From the NCBI GenBank assembly GCA_003973265.1, contig QNYZ01000002.1:1-51471 (forward strand): a DNA stretch of 51,471 nucleotides, given 5' to 3'. Within the stretch, counting starts at the first letter, position 1. Each line of letters opens with the position of its first letter. The translations under genes and the position numbers were made by a program. The DNA comes from Deltaproteobacteria bacterium (GTDB lineage: Bacteria > Desulfobacterota > Desulfobacteria > Desulfobacterales > QNYZ01). This document shows, in pieces, positions 23,850 to 33,499 of this stretch. The notes under the pieces were generated by a model. That model saw nothing but the letters and a program-made list of their open reading frames with translations. It had not been told where the DNA came from and did no database searches.

Positions 23850-25529
23850 TCAGATGAGGATTTTTTTTTGTCTTTCCCTGGCCTTCAGTGATTTTTCAAC
23901 AAAAACCCCTTCGCCGGTAAATGGATCTTTTTCTGTATAATACATCAGCGTTGAATAAGTTGACGGGGTGGGTGTGAATATCTGGACCTGGCGCGGATTG
24001 ATTTTCAATTCTTCCCGGGTAAACTGTTTAAGCCGGTTCATGTCAGACCGGGTGCAGCCCGGATGGGCGGCGATCAGGTAATACGTCAGAAATTGATCTT
24101 TGCCGATCTTTTTTGAAAGCGTATAAAAAATGTTTCTGAACGCAAGTAAAGAGGTGGTTCCCGGTTTGCCCATGAGCCGCAATACCCTTTTCCGGCAATG
24201 CTCGGGGGCCAGTTTCATCTGTCCTGAAACATGATTGGCGACGATCCTGGAAAGGTATTTGAGCCCGTTTTTTTTGTCATTGAAGATCATGTCATGCCGG
24301 ATACCTGAACCGATAAAGACTTTTTTAATCCCCTCTATTTTCGTCAGCTTTTCAAGAAGGCTTATCTGGGATGAATGGTCCGGCTTGAGATTTTTGCAGA
24401 CATCGGGAAACAGACACCTTTTATCCCTGCAGATCCCCTTTGCCAGTTTTTTTTTGCATTCAAACCCGTACATGTTTGCCGTGGGGCCACCAATATCGTG
24501 AATGATTCCTTTAAACCCTTTCATTGCCGAAAGGCTTGCCGCTTCCTTCAAAATTGATTCTTCACTGCGCCATGTGACCGTTGTGCCTTCATGAACACTG
24601 ATCGCACAGAAATTGCACTGGCCATAACACCCGCGGTGGGCGGGAATAGAAGCCTGGATGGTTATCAGTGCTTTGACGGGGCCTTTCTTTTGGTCATACG
24701 GGTGAACGGCCCTTTCAAAACCAAGACCATATACGTAATCGAGTTCTTCAGTGGACAGCGGATGCGGCACCGGATTCAAAACAAGATACCGGTTGCCGTG
24801 TTTCTGGATTATCCGCTGTGCCGTGACAGCATCATTATTTTCGTAAAACAGGTTGAAACTTTCTGTAAATTTTTGTTTGTCTGCTGAAACTTCTTCAAAG
24901 GAAGGCAGCTCAACCGAAGGGGTGATTTTTTTGCTGGAAATGTACCCGATCCCGTTAATGTCTGTGACATCACGGTGTTGTTTTAATTTGTCGGCCAGCG
25001 CAACAACTGCCTTTTCACCCATTCCAAAAACAAGATAATCTGCTTTGGCGTCAAAAAGGACAGACCGGCGAATCTTGTTTGACCAGAAATCGTAATGGCT
25101 GATACGGCGCAGGCTCGCCTCAATCCCGCCGATCACGACAGGAACGGAAGATTTAAAATATCTTTTTACAAGATTGGTATACGCGATCACCGCGCGGTCC
25201 GGGCGCCTGTCGTTTACGCCTCCCGGTGTATAGTCATCCCGCTGTCTTCTTTTTCTTGAAGCCGTATAATTGGCCACCATTGAATCAATGGCGCCGCCGG
25301 ATATGCCCCAGAAAAGAGAAGGCCTGCCGAGCCGGGTGATATCCTTATCTGATCCCGTTTCCGGCTGGGAAATAATACCAACCCGGTAGCCCTTGTCCAG
25401 AAGGACTTTTCCAATGACCGCAATGCCGGTGAAAGGGGAGTCGATATAGGCATCCCCGGTGACAAGGATAACGTCAAGGCTGTCCCATCCCTGTTCTTTT
25501 ACTTCTTTCATCGTCGTGGGAATGAACAT
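23850..25529 (-). CDS. YgiQ-family radical SAM protein
   Basis: A 559-residue UPF0313/YgiQ protein. It begins with the cobalamin-binding-like N-terminal domain (DVILVTGDAYIDSPFTG), followed by VIGGIEASLRRISHYDFW, and the radical SAM cluster cysteines C301, C305 and C308 in GCYGQCNFCAIS. The C-terminal part has MKLAPEHC and YYLIAAHPGCT. It is shorter than the E. coli protein (about 740) because the variable C-terminal tail is missing. Reaction unknown. The stop is TGA. Confidence 0.92.
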   Translation of the reverse strand: MFIPTTMKEVKEQGWDSLDVILVTGDAYIDSPFTGIAVIGKVLLDKGYRVGIISQPETGSDKDITRLGRPSLFWGISGGAIDSMVANYTASRKRRQRDDYTPGGVNDRRPDRAVIAYTNLVKRYFKSSVPVVIGGIEASLRRISHYDFWSNKIRRSVLFDAKADYLVFGMGEKAVVALADKLKQHRDVTDINGIGYISSKKITPSVELPSFEEVSADKQKFTESFNLFYENNDAVTAQRIIQKHGNRYLVLNPVPHPLSTEELDYVYGLGFERAVHPYDQKKGPVKALITIQASIPAHRGCYGQCNFCAISVHEGTTVTWRSEESILKEAASLSAMKGFKGIIHDIGGPTANMYGFECKKKLAKGICRDKRCLFPDVCKNLKPDHSSQISLLEKLTKIEGIKKVFIGSGIRHDMIFNDKKNGLKYLSRIVANHVSGQMKLAPEHCRKRVLRLMGKPGTTSLLAFRNIFYTLSKKIGKDQFLTYYLIAAHPGCTRSDMNRLKQFTREELKINPRQVQIFTPTPSTYSTLMYYTEKDPFTGEGVFVEKSLKARERQKKILI

Positions 25530-25594
25530 GAACCATCCATATTGCTAACGGGACATATCGTCCAACCGGCTTTTTATCCGTGCAGCGGCGACAG

Positions 25595-25999
25595 TCATCC
25601 CGGCTGTTTTATAAACCGTAAGCCGGAATAATAGTCATCAAATTCTTTTTCCGGGATCTGTTGCCAGGGTGACGTGGGGATAAACTGTACGGTTGAATGA
25701 ACATCGGGCGGAAAAATTTTACCCGATCTTATCTGTGGGCCGAAAAGACGATATTTGTAACCACCGGTCAGGTCAAGGATCAGGTCAATCTCATCGCTTT
25801 CTTCCAGAAGGTTGGTCAGGAGCAGATTTTCGATTGTTGCAACCCCCTTGACGCAACGGGTGTCTTGCGCACCTGTGTAGACCTCAATCATGGCATCGGC
25901 AATGGTCATGGCCCGTGAATCATCCGCTGTAACCTGCGCGGCCCGTTTTGCCCGGTACCGGCCCTCATCAAGAACGATCCGGCCGCTGGCGGTGCTCAT
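25595..25999 (-). CDS. Hypothetical protein coupled to the ribonuclease Z-like gene
   Basis: A 134-residue soluble protein I do not recognise. It has an N-terminal RIVLDEGRYRAKRAAQVT, a central acidic patch (EESDEIDLILDLTGGYKYR) and a C-terminal segment with aromatic residues (EKEFDDYYSGLRF). Its ATG overlaps the stop of the MBL-fold gene by four bases, so it is translated with that gene and with glnS. The frame has normal codon use and is likely real. The context suggests an accessory to the hydrolase or an RNA-related role, but nothing direct shows this. Confidence 0.6.
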   Translation of the reverse strand: MSTASGRIVLDEGRYRAKRAAQVTADDSRAMTIADAMIEVYTGAQDTRCVKGVATIENLLLTNLLEESDEIDLILDLTGGYKYRLFGPQIRSGKIFPPDVHSTVQFIPTSPWQQIPEKEFDDYYSGLRFIKQPG

Positions 26000-26787
26000 C
26001 GGGTGGAACTCTCAAGGGGCTCGGCGATATTCAGGGTATCGCCGGGTTCGGGTAAAAAAGCATGGGTGTCTTCCAGTGCGGCGAGTTGCCTGCGTACCAA
26101 AACCGCGTTTTCTTTTCGGACCTGGCAGTTCAGATGGACGAGTGCCAGGTGTTTTGTTCCGGTTTGACGGCCAAAGGAAATGGAGCCGTTCACCGATCCG
26201 TGAGTGGGAAGAATCGGCTCCATGCCGTAGGCTTCATGAATAACCAGGTCACATCCTCTGGCCAGTGCCGTAGTTTCATCCGAGGGCTGTCCGTCCCCGC
26301 TGTAGTAGAGCGAACCGCTTTTTCCATCGATCCGGACGCCGAGGCAGCGCTGGGAATGCCGGCCGGCTGCAAACGACCAGTCCAGACCAGACTGGTTGAT
26401 CTGCCGGTTCGGCCCGGCCTCAATAAAAATAACCTCGAACCGGAAAGTGGCGTAAAATCCCGGATATGCCAGCTCCATGGCGGCGATCACTTTTTCCCGG
26501 ATTCCCGGCTGGCCGATAATTGTCAGTGAACGGGTACGTTTTTCTTCCCAGAAACGGAGCAGGAGCAGGGGCAGGCCGAAAAAATGATCCCCGTGAAAAT
26601 GAGATATCCAGATCGTATTCAGCGCCTGCGGGGCCGGGGAGAGACGCCAGAAGGCGTGGGCGGCCGTGAACCCGCAATCGAGCAGGACCTGTTGTTGATT
26701 GTCCCGGTCGCCGGAAAGAACTACAATTGAAGTATTGGGCAGGTTTTCGTCAAAGGCCTCACCCACACCGGTAAAGATGATTTTCAT
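25996..26787 (-). CDS. Ribonuclease Z-like metallo-beta-lactamase hydrolase
   Basis: A 263-residue MBL-fold protein with the zinc motif SHFHGDH (H63, H65, D67, H68), followed by a second histidine region ([15 protein letters not shown]), YYSGDG and a late LVHLNCQ. The order resembles ribonuclease Z/ElaC, the tRNA 3'-end processing enzyme, though the exosite arm is short and a phosphodiesterase or other hydrolase is possible. The ATG overlaps the stop of glnS and the stop overlaps the following small gene. Being next to glnS fits a tRNA role. Confidence 0.75.
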   Translation of the reverse strand: MKIIFTGVGEAFDENLPNTSIVVLSGDRDNQQQVLLDCGFTAAHAFWRLSPAPQALNTIWISHFHGDHFFGLPLLLLRFWEEKRTRSLTIIGQPGIREKVIAAMELAYPGFYATFRFEVIFIEAGPNRQINQSGLDWSFAAGRHSQRCLGVRIDGKSGSLYYSGDGQPSDETTALARGCDLVIHEAYGMEPILPTHGSVNGSISFGRQTGTKHLALVHLNCQVRKENAVLVRRQLAALEDTHAFLPEPGDTLNIAEPLESSTR

Positions 26788-28511
26788 GATTTTTTCCGGG
26801 GTTTCTTTTTCTGCTGCATCTGTTTTTCGATTCGGGCCCAGGTATCCCGCAGGGTGACCGTCCGGTTAAAAACCGGTTTGCCGGGCAAAGCATCCCGGGT
26901 GTCTACGCAAAAGTACCCCAACCGTTCAAACTGAAACTGCTGACCGGCATCGGCCGTCCCCAGAGATGGTTCAAGCCGGCAGTCCGAAAGGGTTTTCAGC
27001 GAATCAGGGTTCAGGTTCGCAATAAAATCGACTTGGGCGTCACCCGTCGGGTTTGGGGTTTTGAACAGTCGGTCGTACAGGCGAACATCGGCTGTAGCCG
27101 CATGCGGTGCCGACACCCAGTGCAGGGTGGCCTTGACCTTGCGGCCGTCGGGGGCATTACCGCCACGTGTTTTTGGGTCATACGTGCAGCGGAGTTCGAT
27201 GATCTCGCCACTTGCTTCGTCCTTAATTACATCCGTGCAGGTGATAAAATAGGCATACCGCAGACGCACTTCCCGGCCGGGAGCCAATCGAAAAAATTTT
27301 CTGGGCGGATCTTCCATAAAGTCCTCTTGCTCAATATATAATTCGCGGGAAAACGGTACTTCGCGGGTACCCGCATTCGGGTCCTGGGGGTTGTTGATGG
27401 CGGTAAGCGAGTCCGACCGGTTTTCGGGGTAGTTGGTAATGACAACTTTCAATGGATGCAAAACGGCCATTCGCCGGGGGGCCGTGCGGTTAAGTTCTTC
27501 CCGGATGCTGTTTTCCAAAAGGCTGACATCAATCGTGCTGTCCCTGCGGGCCACGCCGATTCGCCGGCAAAAACGGCGAATGGATCCCGGCGTGTACCCC
27601 CGGCGTCGAAGTCCCGACAATGTCGGCATGCGGGGGTCGTCCCAGTCCTTGACATGGCCCTCGGTAATCAGCTGGACCAGCTTGCGTTTGCTCAATACCG
27701 TATAGCTCAGGTTCATCCGCGCAAACTCATACTGGCGGGGCCGGGCCGGGACATCAAGGTTATCGAGTACCCAGTCATACAGCTCCCGGTTGTTTTCAAA
27801 CTCCAGGGTGCAGACCGAGTGGGTAATTCCTTCGATGGCATCAGAGAGGCAGTGGGCAAAATCATACATCGGGTAGATACACCAGGCATCTCCGGTTCGA
27901 TGATGGCGGACCTTGCGGATCCGGTACAGGGGGGGGTCGCGCATGATAATATTGGGTGAGGCCATGTCGATTTTGGCACGCAGGACGCAGGCCCCTTCTT
28001 CAAATTCACCGGCCCGCATCCGGTGAAACAGGTCGAGGTTTTCCTCAACACTTCTGTCCCTGTACGGGCTGTTCGTACCCGGCCGGGTCAGGGTGCCCCG
28101 GTGTCTGCGGATTTCTTCCGGTGACAAATGATCGACATAGGCCTTACCTGATCGGATTAACTCTTCGGCAAATGCGTATAACCGGTCAAAATAATTCGAC
28201 GCATAGTAAAGCCGGTCTTCCCAGTCGAAGCCCAGCCAGCGGACATCGGTTTTGATTGAATCCACATATGCGGATTCCTCTTTGGCCGGATTCGTATCGT
28301 CGAATCGTAAATTGCAGATACCACCGAATTCGGCCGCCAGGCCAAAATTGAGACAGATCGACTTGGCGTGGCCGATGTGCAGATATCCATTGGGCTCGGG
28401 GGGAAAGCGGGTTATGACACGTCCGCCATGGGTGTTGTTTTTCAGATCCTTAATGATGATATCCCTGATAAAATTGGGGGGGGTGGCCTCACCGGCCCGT
28501 TGTTTTTCCAT
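26784..28511 (-). CDS. glnS: Glutaminyl-tRNA synthetase
   Basis: Class I synthetase that charges tRNA-Gln, 575 residues. The HIGH motif is YLHIGHAKS (H45-H48) in [17 protein letters not shown], and the KMSKS equivalent is VLSKRK near residue 270. The C-terminal two-barrel anticodon-binding part is complete ([29 protein letters not shown]). The DNA reads as GlnRS rather than GluRS because of the length and the C-terminal beta-barrel domain. It implies direct charging of glutamine. Overlaps the hydrolase gene by four bases. Confidence 0.95.
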   Translation of the reverse strand: MEKQRAGEATPPNFIRDIIIKDLKNNTHGGRVITRFPPEPNGYLHIGHAKSICLNFGLAAEFGGICNLRFDDTNPAKEESAYVDSIKTDVRWLGFDWEDRLYYASNYFDRLYAFAEELIRSGKAYVDHLSPEEIRRHRGTLTRPGTNSPYRDRSVEENLDLFHRMRAGEFEEGACVLRAKIDMASPNIIMRDPPLYRIRKVRHHRTGDAWCIYPMYDFAHCLSDAIEGITHSVCTLEFENNRELYDWVLDNLDVPARPRQYEFARMNLSYTVLSKRKLVQLITEGHVKDWDDPRMPTLSGLRRRGYTPGSIRRFCRRIGVARRDSTIDVSLLENSIREELNRTAPRRMAVLHPLKVVITNYPENRSDSLTAINNPQDPNAGTREVPFSRELYIEQEDFMEDPPRKFFRLAPGREVRLRYAYFITCTDVIKDEASGEIIELRCTYDPKTRGGNAPDGRKVKATLHWVSAPHAATADVRLYDRLFKTPNPTGDAQVDFIANLNPDSLKTLSDCRLEPSLGTADAGQQFQFERLGYFCVDTRDALPGKPVFNRTVTLRDTWARIEKQMQQKKKPRKKS

Positions 28512-28606
28512 TGGTTAAAAAGTTCCTTTGGCTCGGTTGTCTGTCTATTCAGTTAAACCTGTTTCGGTTCAAATCGGGGGGTTGAAAAATTTAAAATGTC
28601 TGTTGT

Positions 28607-29470
28607 TTATGAAAAGACCATGCCGACATAGCCGACAAAACTGTCTCCGGGGCTTTTATCATAGCTGGTTGCATATGCAACGGTTTCCGCACGGGTGGCA
28701 CCCATGGCCCTGGCAGCGGCAATGGCACCGGCCGCAGCGCCGGCACAGCAGGCATTGTGATGCGTAAGCGCCTGCCGGATAACATCGGCCGGTACCATGG
28801 ATTGCATGGCGTCAATGATCCGGCGGTCGTTGTCATCGCAGGCCCATTTTAAGGCGGACGGCCCCGGCCCCATGGGGGTAAAACCGTAACTGGTTCCGTA
28901 ATGCGTCAGGTCCGTTGATCCGATCACTTTAATTGTCAAACCCATTTCGGCAGCCAGGTTTGCAGTGGCACGGGCCACGTCAAGGGATGATTCAAGTGGC
29001 GGCAGGCCCATCGTCAACACATGTGTCTTGGGGAAAAAATATTTGACAAAGGGAAGCTGCAGCTCAACGGTATTGTCCCGGGTATAGTGTCCGGGGGTTT
29101 CAATATTAAATGGAAACCGGGAAATTAACGCATCGGCCAGCGCCGAGTGAACCGGAAGCGGACCAAATGGCGTTTCCCAGGCACCTTCGGCCATTATATA
29201 ACAGGGCGATTCCGGGTGGAGATGCATCCCGAAGATCGCGATCACATCCGGGGCTACATCCGACGTGTCGGTGTTGACGAGGCGGTGGATGACGTTGCAG
29301 GCGATTTTTCCGGAAAAATACCATCCCGCATGGGGAACGATTCCACCGATCGCGTTGCCGGTTTTTGTTTCGGAAGGATTATCTCCCAGAAAGCTTCGGA
29401 TTTCTTGTGTGCAGGCATTCGCGCTGGCCGGGTACCAGCTGCCGGCAAACAGGGCCGGTCGTGTTTTCAC
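28607..29470 (-). CDS. Memo-family protein (AmmeMemoRadiSam system protein B)
   Basis: A 287-residue Memo-type protein, structurally related to extradiol dioxygenases. Landmarks are ALFAGSWYPA at the start, GGIVPHAGWYFSGKIA, IFGMHLHPES, the DNTVELQLPF motif, VIGSTDLTHYG and the C-terminal GDSFVGYVG. In bacteria it commonly occurs with an AMMECR1 protein and a radical SAM protein; neither is adjacent here (YgiQ is about 3 kb downstream but is a different radical SAM family). Activity unknown. Stop is TAA, about 95 bases before glnS on the same strand. Confidence 0.88.
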   Translation of the reverse strand: MKTRPALFAGSWYPASANACTQEIRSFLGDNPSETKTGNAIGGIVPHAGWYFSGKIACNVIHRLVNTDTSDVAPDVIAIFGMHLHPESPCYIMAEGAWETPFGPLPVHSALADALISRFPFNIETPGHYTRDNTVELQLPFVKYFFPKTHVLTMGLPPLESSLDVARATANLAAEMGLTIKVIGSTDLTHYGTSYGFTPMGPGPSALKWACDDNDRRIIDAMQSMVPADVIRQALTHHNACCAGAAAGAIAAARAMGATRAETVAYATSYDKSPGDSFVGYVGMVFS

Positions 29471-29802
29471 CGCTCTCTCCTTTTTATAAACCGATCTGAC
29501 ATGTTATTCCCATTTTCAACCCCCGATCTTTCGGGCGGGTTGATCGCAAAGTTGCGTCATGGCATTATTTTAACGGGGCCGGTCGATCAAAATATACTGT
29601 AATTATACGACATCCCACCCGATAAGTCGAGTATTTTTCCAACGATGGTATTCCCTGTGCAATTTTCCTGCATGGCAGAGATGTCATCGGGGACGATCCT
29701 TGACTTTGAAAGAATTATTGGCCATGATAACCATTGTTGCGCCTTTTTTGAATATCATCCTTTTTCGGATATCATCCGTGGTCGTGTCAAGAGAATGGCT
29801 GG
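29471..29802. other. Divergent intergenic region between Memo-family and CHAD genes
   Basis: 332 bases without a gene. It contains the minus-strand promoter described separately and a leader hairpin (29517-29542: CAACCC with GGGTTG outside, CCGA with TCGG inside). Nothing else recognisable. A plus-strand promoter for the CHAD gene is not obvious. Confidence 0.5.
29602..29630 (-). promoter_or_regulatory. Promoter for the Memo-family gene
   Basis: On the minus strand, TCGACT (four of six) and a perfect TATAAT are separated by 17 bases, 132 bases upstream of the Memo-family ATG. Confidence 0.5.
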
Positions 29803-31341
29803 ATGCAGGAAAAAAATATCAACAGATGGCTGTTGCCGGACGCTCTATCACCCGACCAGCTGATTGAGAAAATATCCAGAAAATACACGATTCAGACCGA
29901 GTCGTCACGAAACAGAACGGTAACGTATTTTGATTCCTTTGACTGGCGTCTGTATCGGAAAAGCTTTCTACTGACCCGATCAGACGAGCGGTGGGCGCTG
30001 CGCCGGCGTGATTCCGGCCGGGCGGTTGCTTCAATTTTCGAAAAAGATCAGGGATTGCGAAAATTTGCATGGGAGTTCCCGTCAGGCCGGCTGGCAAATC
30101 AGCTGAAAAAGATACTGGGCGTGCGGGGGCTGTTGGCGCTGGTCACTTTTGATGTCTATTCACGTCGTCTGCAGGTCATGAATTCCGATAGAAAAACCAT
30201 TGCCCATATCGATATGATCGCCCAGAAGATCCAGACCGAACCCCGCGTTTTTTATACGATACGTCTATGCGGTATTCGCGGATATGAAAATATCACCCGG
30301 AAACTGGCGCGTAACTTCCGCAGGTGGGGGATCGGCGAGGTTGTATCGGCTGAATATCTATTCAAAAAGGGGGTCGCAGCAATGGGCCGGGCCCCCCTGG
30401 ACTATCATTCCAAATTTTCGATTGTCCTGGCACCCGATCTGTCTATTCGCCAGGCGGCCCGGGCCATTTTCAGGCAATTGCTTGATACCATGCGGCAGAA
30501 TGAAGCCGGTATCTTCGAAGATATCGACAGCGAATTTTTACACGATTTCAGGGTTGCCATCCGGCGAACCCGCTCCGGCCTTACCCAGTTGAAAGACGTG
30601 TTGCCACCGGAAATTACGGAAACGTTCAAACGGGAGTTTGCGGCCCTCGGACAGGTGACCGGCCCGACCCGGGACCTGGATGTTTATCTGTTGTACGAAA
30701 AAGATTATCTGTCCCGCCTGCCCGGTACCCTGCGGGCGGGGCTGACCGTTTTTTTTTCCGAGATGGCCGATCGACGGCATCAGGAATGGGAGAAAATGGT
30801 GTCGACCCTGAAATCTTCCCGGTACCGGACGATCATAGAGAACTGGCAGGCCTACCTTGACGGGAGCGACCCCGGCGGGGTGTCCAGGCATTCCGAACAA
30901 CCGGTGGGGGGTTATGCCCGAAAAATTATCTATCGGCGCTATCGCCGGATTTTGAAAAAAGGAGGGGCGATCGGATCTTCTTCCCCTGATGAAACCCTGC
31001 ATCGCCTTCGGATTCAAAGCAAAAAACTACGTTACAGCCTCGAATTTTTTGCATCGCTTTTTCCAAAAAAAGAAATGAACCGGGTGATCAAACAGCTCAA
31101 AGGGCTGCAAACCAATCTTGGCGGGTTTAACGACCTGTCGGTGCAGCAGGAGATGCTGCAGAACTATCTGGCCGACATCCGGCCCGGTTCGAGAAAAAAC
31201 CAGGATCTGGCGGTGGCCATCGGCGGGTTGCTGACCGCTCTTTACCACGAACAGAAAGAGGTGCGGCGCGCGTTTGTGACCACCTTCGAAACATTTTCAG
31301 GATCGAAAAACGAGAAACTGTTTTCAAACCTCTTCGGTTGA
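29803..31341 (+). CDS. CYTH-like and CHAD domain protein
   Basis: A 512-residue cytosolic protein. The N-terminal ~200 residues resemble a CYTH/triphosphate-tunnel domain (TVTYFDSFDWRLYRKSF, WALRRRDSG). The remainder is a CHAD domain with its paired helical repeats: HDFRVAIRRTRSGL near residue 248 and LHRLRIQSKKLRYSLEFF near 410, with the conserved histidines and basic residues. CHAD domains bind polyphosphate, and some family members locate to polyphosphate granules. The N-terminal domain lacks the standard ExExK at its very start, so catalysis is doubtful. Followed by a ParA-like gene on the same strand. Confidence 0.85.
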   Translation: MQEKNINRWLLPDALSPDQLIEKISRKYTIQTESSRNRTVTYFDSFDWRLYRKSFLLTRSDERWALRRRDSGRAVASIFEKDQGLRKFAWEFPSGRLANQLKKILGVRGLLALVTFDVYSRRLQVMNSDRKTIAHIDMIAQKIQTEPRVFYTIRLCGIRGYENITRKLARNFRRWGIGEVVSAEYLFKKGVAAMGRAPLDYHSKFSIVLAPDLSIRQAARAIFRQLLDTMRQNEAGIFEDIDSEFLHDFRVAIRRTRSGLTQLKDVLPPEITETFKREFAALGQVTGPTRDLDVYLLYEKDYLSRLPGTLRAGLTVFFSEMADRRHQEWEKMVSTLKSSRYRTIIENWQAYLDGSDPGGVSRHSEQPVGGYARKIIYRRYRRILKKGGAIGSSSPDETLHRLRIQSKKLRYSLEFFASLFPKKEMNRVIKQLKGLQTNLGGFNDLSVQQEMLQNYLADIRPGSRKNQDLAVAIGGLLTALYHEQKEVRRAFVTTFETFSGSKNEKLFSNLFG

Positions 31342-31408
31342 CGGAAAACCGGTCAAAGGGGTGGTCCCTGGCTGTTGACACTTTCAATCATTTACGGGAA
31401 GTCCATTG

Positions 31409-32155
31409 ATGAGCATCATCGCAGTCTTTAATATCAAGGGCGGCGTCGGCAAAACAGCGGCCGCCGTTAACCTGGCCTACCTGTCGGCCCAGGATGGCGC
31501 AAAAACGCTGCTGTGCGACATGGACGCCCAGGGGTCGGCATCTTATTATTTCCGGATTCGGCCGGCAAAGAAATTTAATTCGAAAAAATTTCTCAAGGGC
31601 GGTAAACAGATTGACCGGAATATCCGGGGAACCGATTATCCGGGATTGGATCTGCTCCCGGCTGATTTTTCCTTCCGGAACCTTGACCTTGCCCTGGATC
31701 GTTCAAAAAGACCGGAAAAACAGCTCAGCCGTATTCTCAAACCATTGCGTCGTGAATATGATCGTATTTTTCTCGACTGTCCGCCCAGCCTGACCTTGCT
31801 GTCGGAAAATGTTTTCCAGGCGGCCGATTGTATCGTGGTTCCCCTGGTTCCAACGACCCTTTCGCTGCTGGCCCTGAAGAAACAGATGGGGTTTATGAAG
31901 AAAAACGGACAGAACGCCGGAAAGGTATCGGTATTTTTTTCCATGGTGGAAAAACGGAAAAAAATGCATGTTGAAACCATGCGGCGGATGTCGAAAAAAA
32001 AATGGGTCCTGCCGGTGGCCGTCCCCTATCTGGCCGATGTGGAAAAGATGGGAATCTATCGACAGCCGGTGGTGGCCGCGATACCGCGGTCGGCGGCCAG
32101 CGTGGCCTATGGGCAATTATGGGAAAAAATCCGCAAAATCCTCGCTAAATCGTGA
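31409..32155 (+). CDS. ParA-family ATPase, orphan
   Basis: A 248-residue ParA/Soj-type P-loop ATPase. The deviant Walker A is KGGVGKT (residues 10-16 in VFNIKGGVGKTAAAVNLA), Walker A' is LCDMDAQGS and Walker B is IFLDCPPSLTLLS. The ATG at 31409 with GGGA upstream is preferred over a TTG directly before it. No ParB gene or parS-like site is nearby, so it is not chromosomal ParA. Orphan ParA proteins place cargos such as chemoreceptor clusters, carboxysomes or storage granules. Its position 67 bases after the CHAD gene suggests a polyphosphate-related cargo (inference). Confidence 0.88.
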   Translation: MSIIAVFNIKGGVGKTAAAVNLAYLSAQDGAKTLLCDMDAQGSASYYFRIRPAKKFNSKKFLKGGKQIDRNIRGTDYPGLDLLPADFSFRNLDLALDRSKRPEKQLSRILKPLRREYDRIFLDCPPSLTLLSENVFQAADCIVVPLVPTTLSLLALKKQMGFMKKNGQNAGKVSVFFSMVEKRKKMHVETMRRMSKKKWVLPVAVPYLADVEKMGIYRQPVVAAIPRSAASVAYGQLWEKIRKILAKS

Positions 32156-32167
32156 TACCCTTTCAAG

Positions 32168-32740
32168 ATGTCTTCTGGAAATGACAAAACAGTTCAAAAG
32201 TGGGAAGTCCTTTCTCGCCGGACAACGGCGGATTATCGTCTGTTCAGGATCGAGCAGAAAAGGGTTCGATCTCCCCGGACCGGGGATGCCATGGACGTTC
32301 AGGCCATTCATTTTCCCGACTGGGCCGTGGTGTTGCCCGTTACCTGCCGGCAGACCGTGGTCATGATTCATCAGTACCGGCACGGCAATGAACAGATTTG
32401 CCTGGAGTTGCCGGGCGGGCTGGTCGATCCGGCTGATGGCTCTCCGGAAAAATCAGCGCACCGGGAGCTGATGGAAGAGACGGGGTATCGTGCGGACCGG
32501 ATTATTCCCCTGGGCGTAACCTATCCGCAACCGGCGGTTTTAAGTAACCGGTGTTTCTTTTTTCTGGCCGAGGACGTAATGCGGGTGGATCAAATGACCC
32601 TGGATGCCGGTGAAGATATCGCGCTCGCTGAAGTCTCCCTCGGGAATGTCCGGGCCTGGATCCAGAATGGAAAAATTGACAACGCCATGACGATACTGGC
32701 ATTTACGTACTACTGGATGATGAGGTCATCCGAAAAGTGA
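32168..32740 (+). CDS. Nudix hydrolase, ADP-ribose pyrophosphatase-like
   Basis: A 190-residue Nudix protein. The catalytic helix shows REL and EE at residues 99-104 (HRELMEETGY) behind LELPGGLVDPADG, the arrangement seen in ADP-ribose or nucleotide-sugar diphosphatases. The spacing before the helix has one extra residue relative to the usual GX5EX7REUXEEXGU, so the first Glu is replaced by the DG of DPADGSPE. A late VSLGNVRAW fits the same subfamily. Twelve bases after the ParA-like gene. Confidence 0.85.
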   Translation: MSSGNDKTVQKWEVLSRRTTADYRLFRIEQKRVRSPRTGDAMDVQAIHFPDWAVVLPVTCRQTVVMIHQYRHGNEQICLELPGGLVDPADGSPEKSAHRELMEETGYRADRIIPLGVTYPQPAVLSNRCFFFLAEDVMRVDQMTLDAGEDIALAEVSLGNVRAWIQNGKIDNAMTILAFTYYWMMRSSEK

Positions 32741-32767
32741 TACCTGAATAAAGAAATCGGGCAGAAT

Positions 32768-33490
32768 ATGAATTCGAAAGAGATGAACCGGGCCGGGGAT
32801 TTATCGCCGGATCCCCGGTTTTTTGTATCCGCGGTGATGTTTGACCTGGACGGCACATTGATCGATTCCGTAAATGTCTACTTTAAGGTGGTTCAGGCGG
32901 CTTTCAGAAAACTGGACCTGCCGCCGGTATCGCGGGCTCAGATTTATGCGGCTGTGGACGATGGGCAGTTTAAGTGGGAGCGGGTACTGCCGGCGGAACT
33001 GCTGGCCGGCAGAGACGATATTGTTCTGCGGGGGATGGCGGCGGCCCGGCAGGTGTACCCGGAAATCTTTCGGCGGGATGTCGGTTTTTTTGAAGGCGTG
33101 CCGGAACTGCTTGCCGGGATCCACGCCCGGGGAATAAAAATCGGTATCGTCACGGCCACCCCGGGCGACAATATGGCGGAAAAGGAGATGCTGCTGGCCG
33201 GAAACGGTGTGGCCGAATACATCGATACCCTTGTTACCAATGATGATGCCCCGCTGCCGAAACCGGCCCCGGATGCTGTTTTCGAATGCTGCCGAAGGCT
33301 GTCGGTTTCGCCCGGGCAGAGCCTCTTTGTGGGAGATACCAGCGTGGATATCCGGGCCGGTAAGGCCGCCGGCACCCTGACAGCGGCCGTCCTTACCGGA
33401 TTTGACAGCCTGGAAACGCTGCAGAATGACGACCCCGATGTAATTTTGAACCGGGTGGCGGATTTAGAGGGGATGATTGCCAAAATATGA
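32768..33490 (+). CDS. HAD-superfamily phosphatase (Gph-like)
   Basis: A 240-residue haloacid dehalogenase-type phosphatase with nucleophile D26 and D28 in FDLDGTLIDS, a helical cap, a TAT motif II (GIVTATPGDN), KPAPDAVFECC with the conserved Lys, and LFVGDTSVDIRAG as motif IV. The closest known functions are phosphoglycolate phosphatase and related sugar-phosphate phosphatases; substrate unknown. Same strand as the Nudix gene, 27 bases downstream. Confidence 0.85.
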   Translation: MNSKEMNRAGDLSPDPRFFVSAVMFDLDGTLIDSVNVYFKVVQAAFRKLDLPPVSRAQIYAAVDDGQFKWERVLPAELLAGRDDIVLRGMAAARQVYPEIFRRDVGFFEGVPELLAGIHARGIKIGIVTATPGDNMAEKEMLLAGNGVAEYIDTLVTNDDAPLPKPAPDAVFECCRRLSVSPGQSLFVGDTSVDIRAGKAAGTLTAAVLTGFDSLETLQNDDPDVILNRVADLEGMIAKI

Positions 33491-33499
33491 CCTGCGAAA

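Noticed and set aside
23480..23857. 125-codon plus-strand open frame between the SH3-like gene and ygiQ
   Set aside because: Half of it is antisense to the SH3-like gene; the rest is low-complexity and has no start signal.
28597..29470. Memo-family gene plus YgiQ as a complete AmmeMemoRadiSam system
   Set aside because: That system uses a different radical SAM protein and an AMMECR1 protein; YgiQ belongs to another family and no AMMECR1 is present.
31409..32155. Chromosome-partition parA with parB/parS
   Set aside because: No parB-like gene or parS-like repeat nearby, and the neighbours are unrelated to replication.
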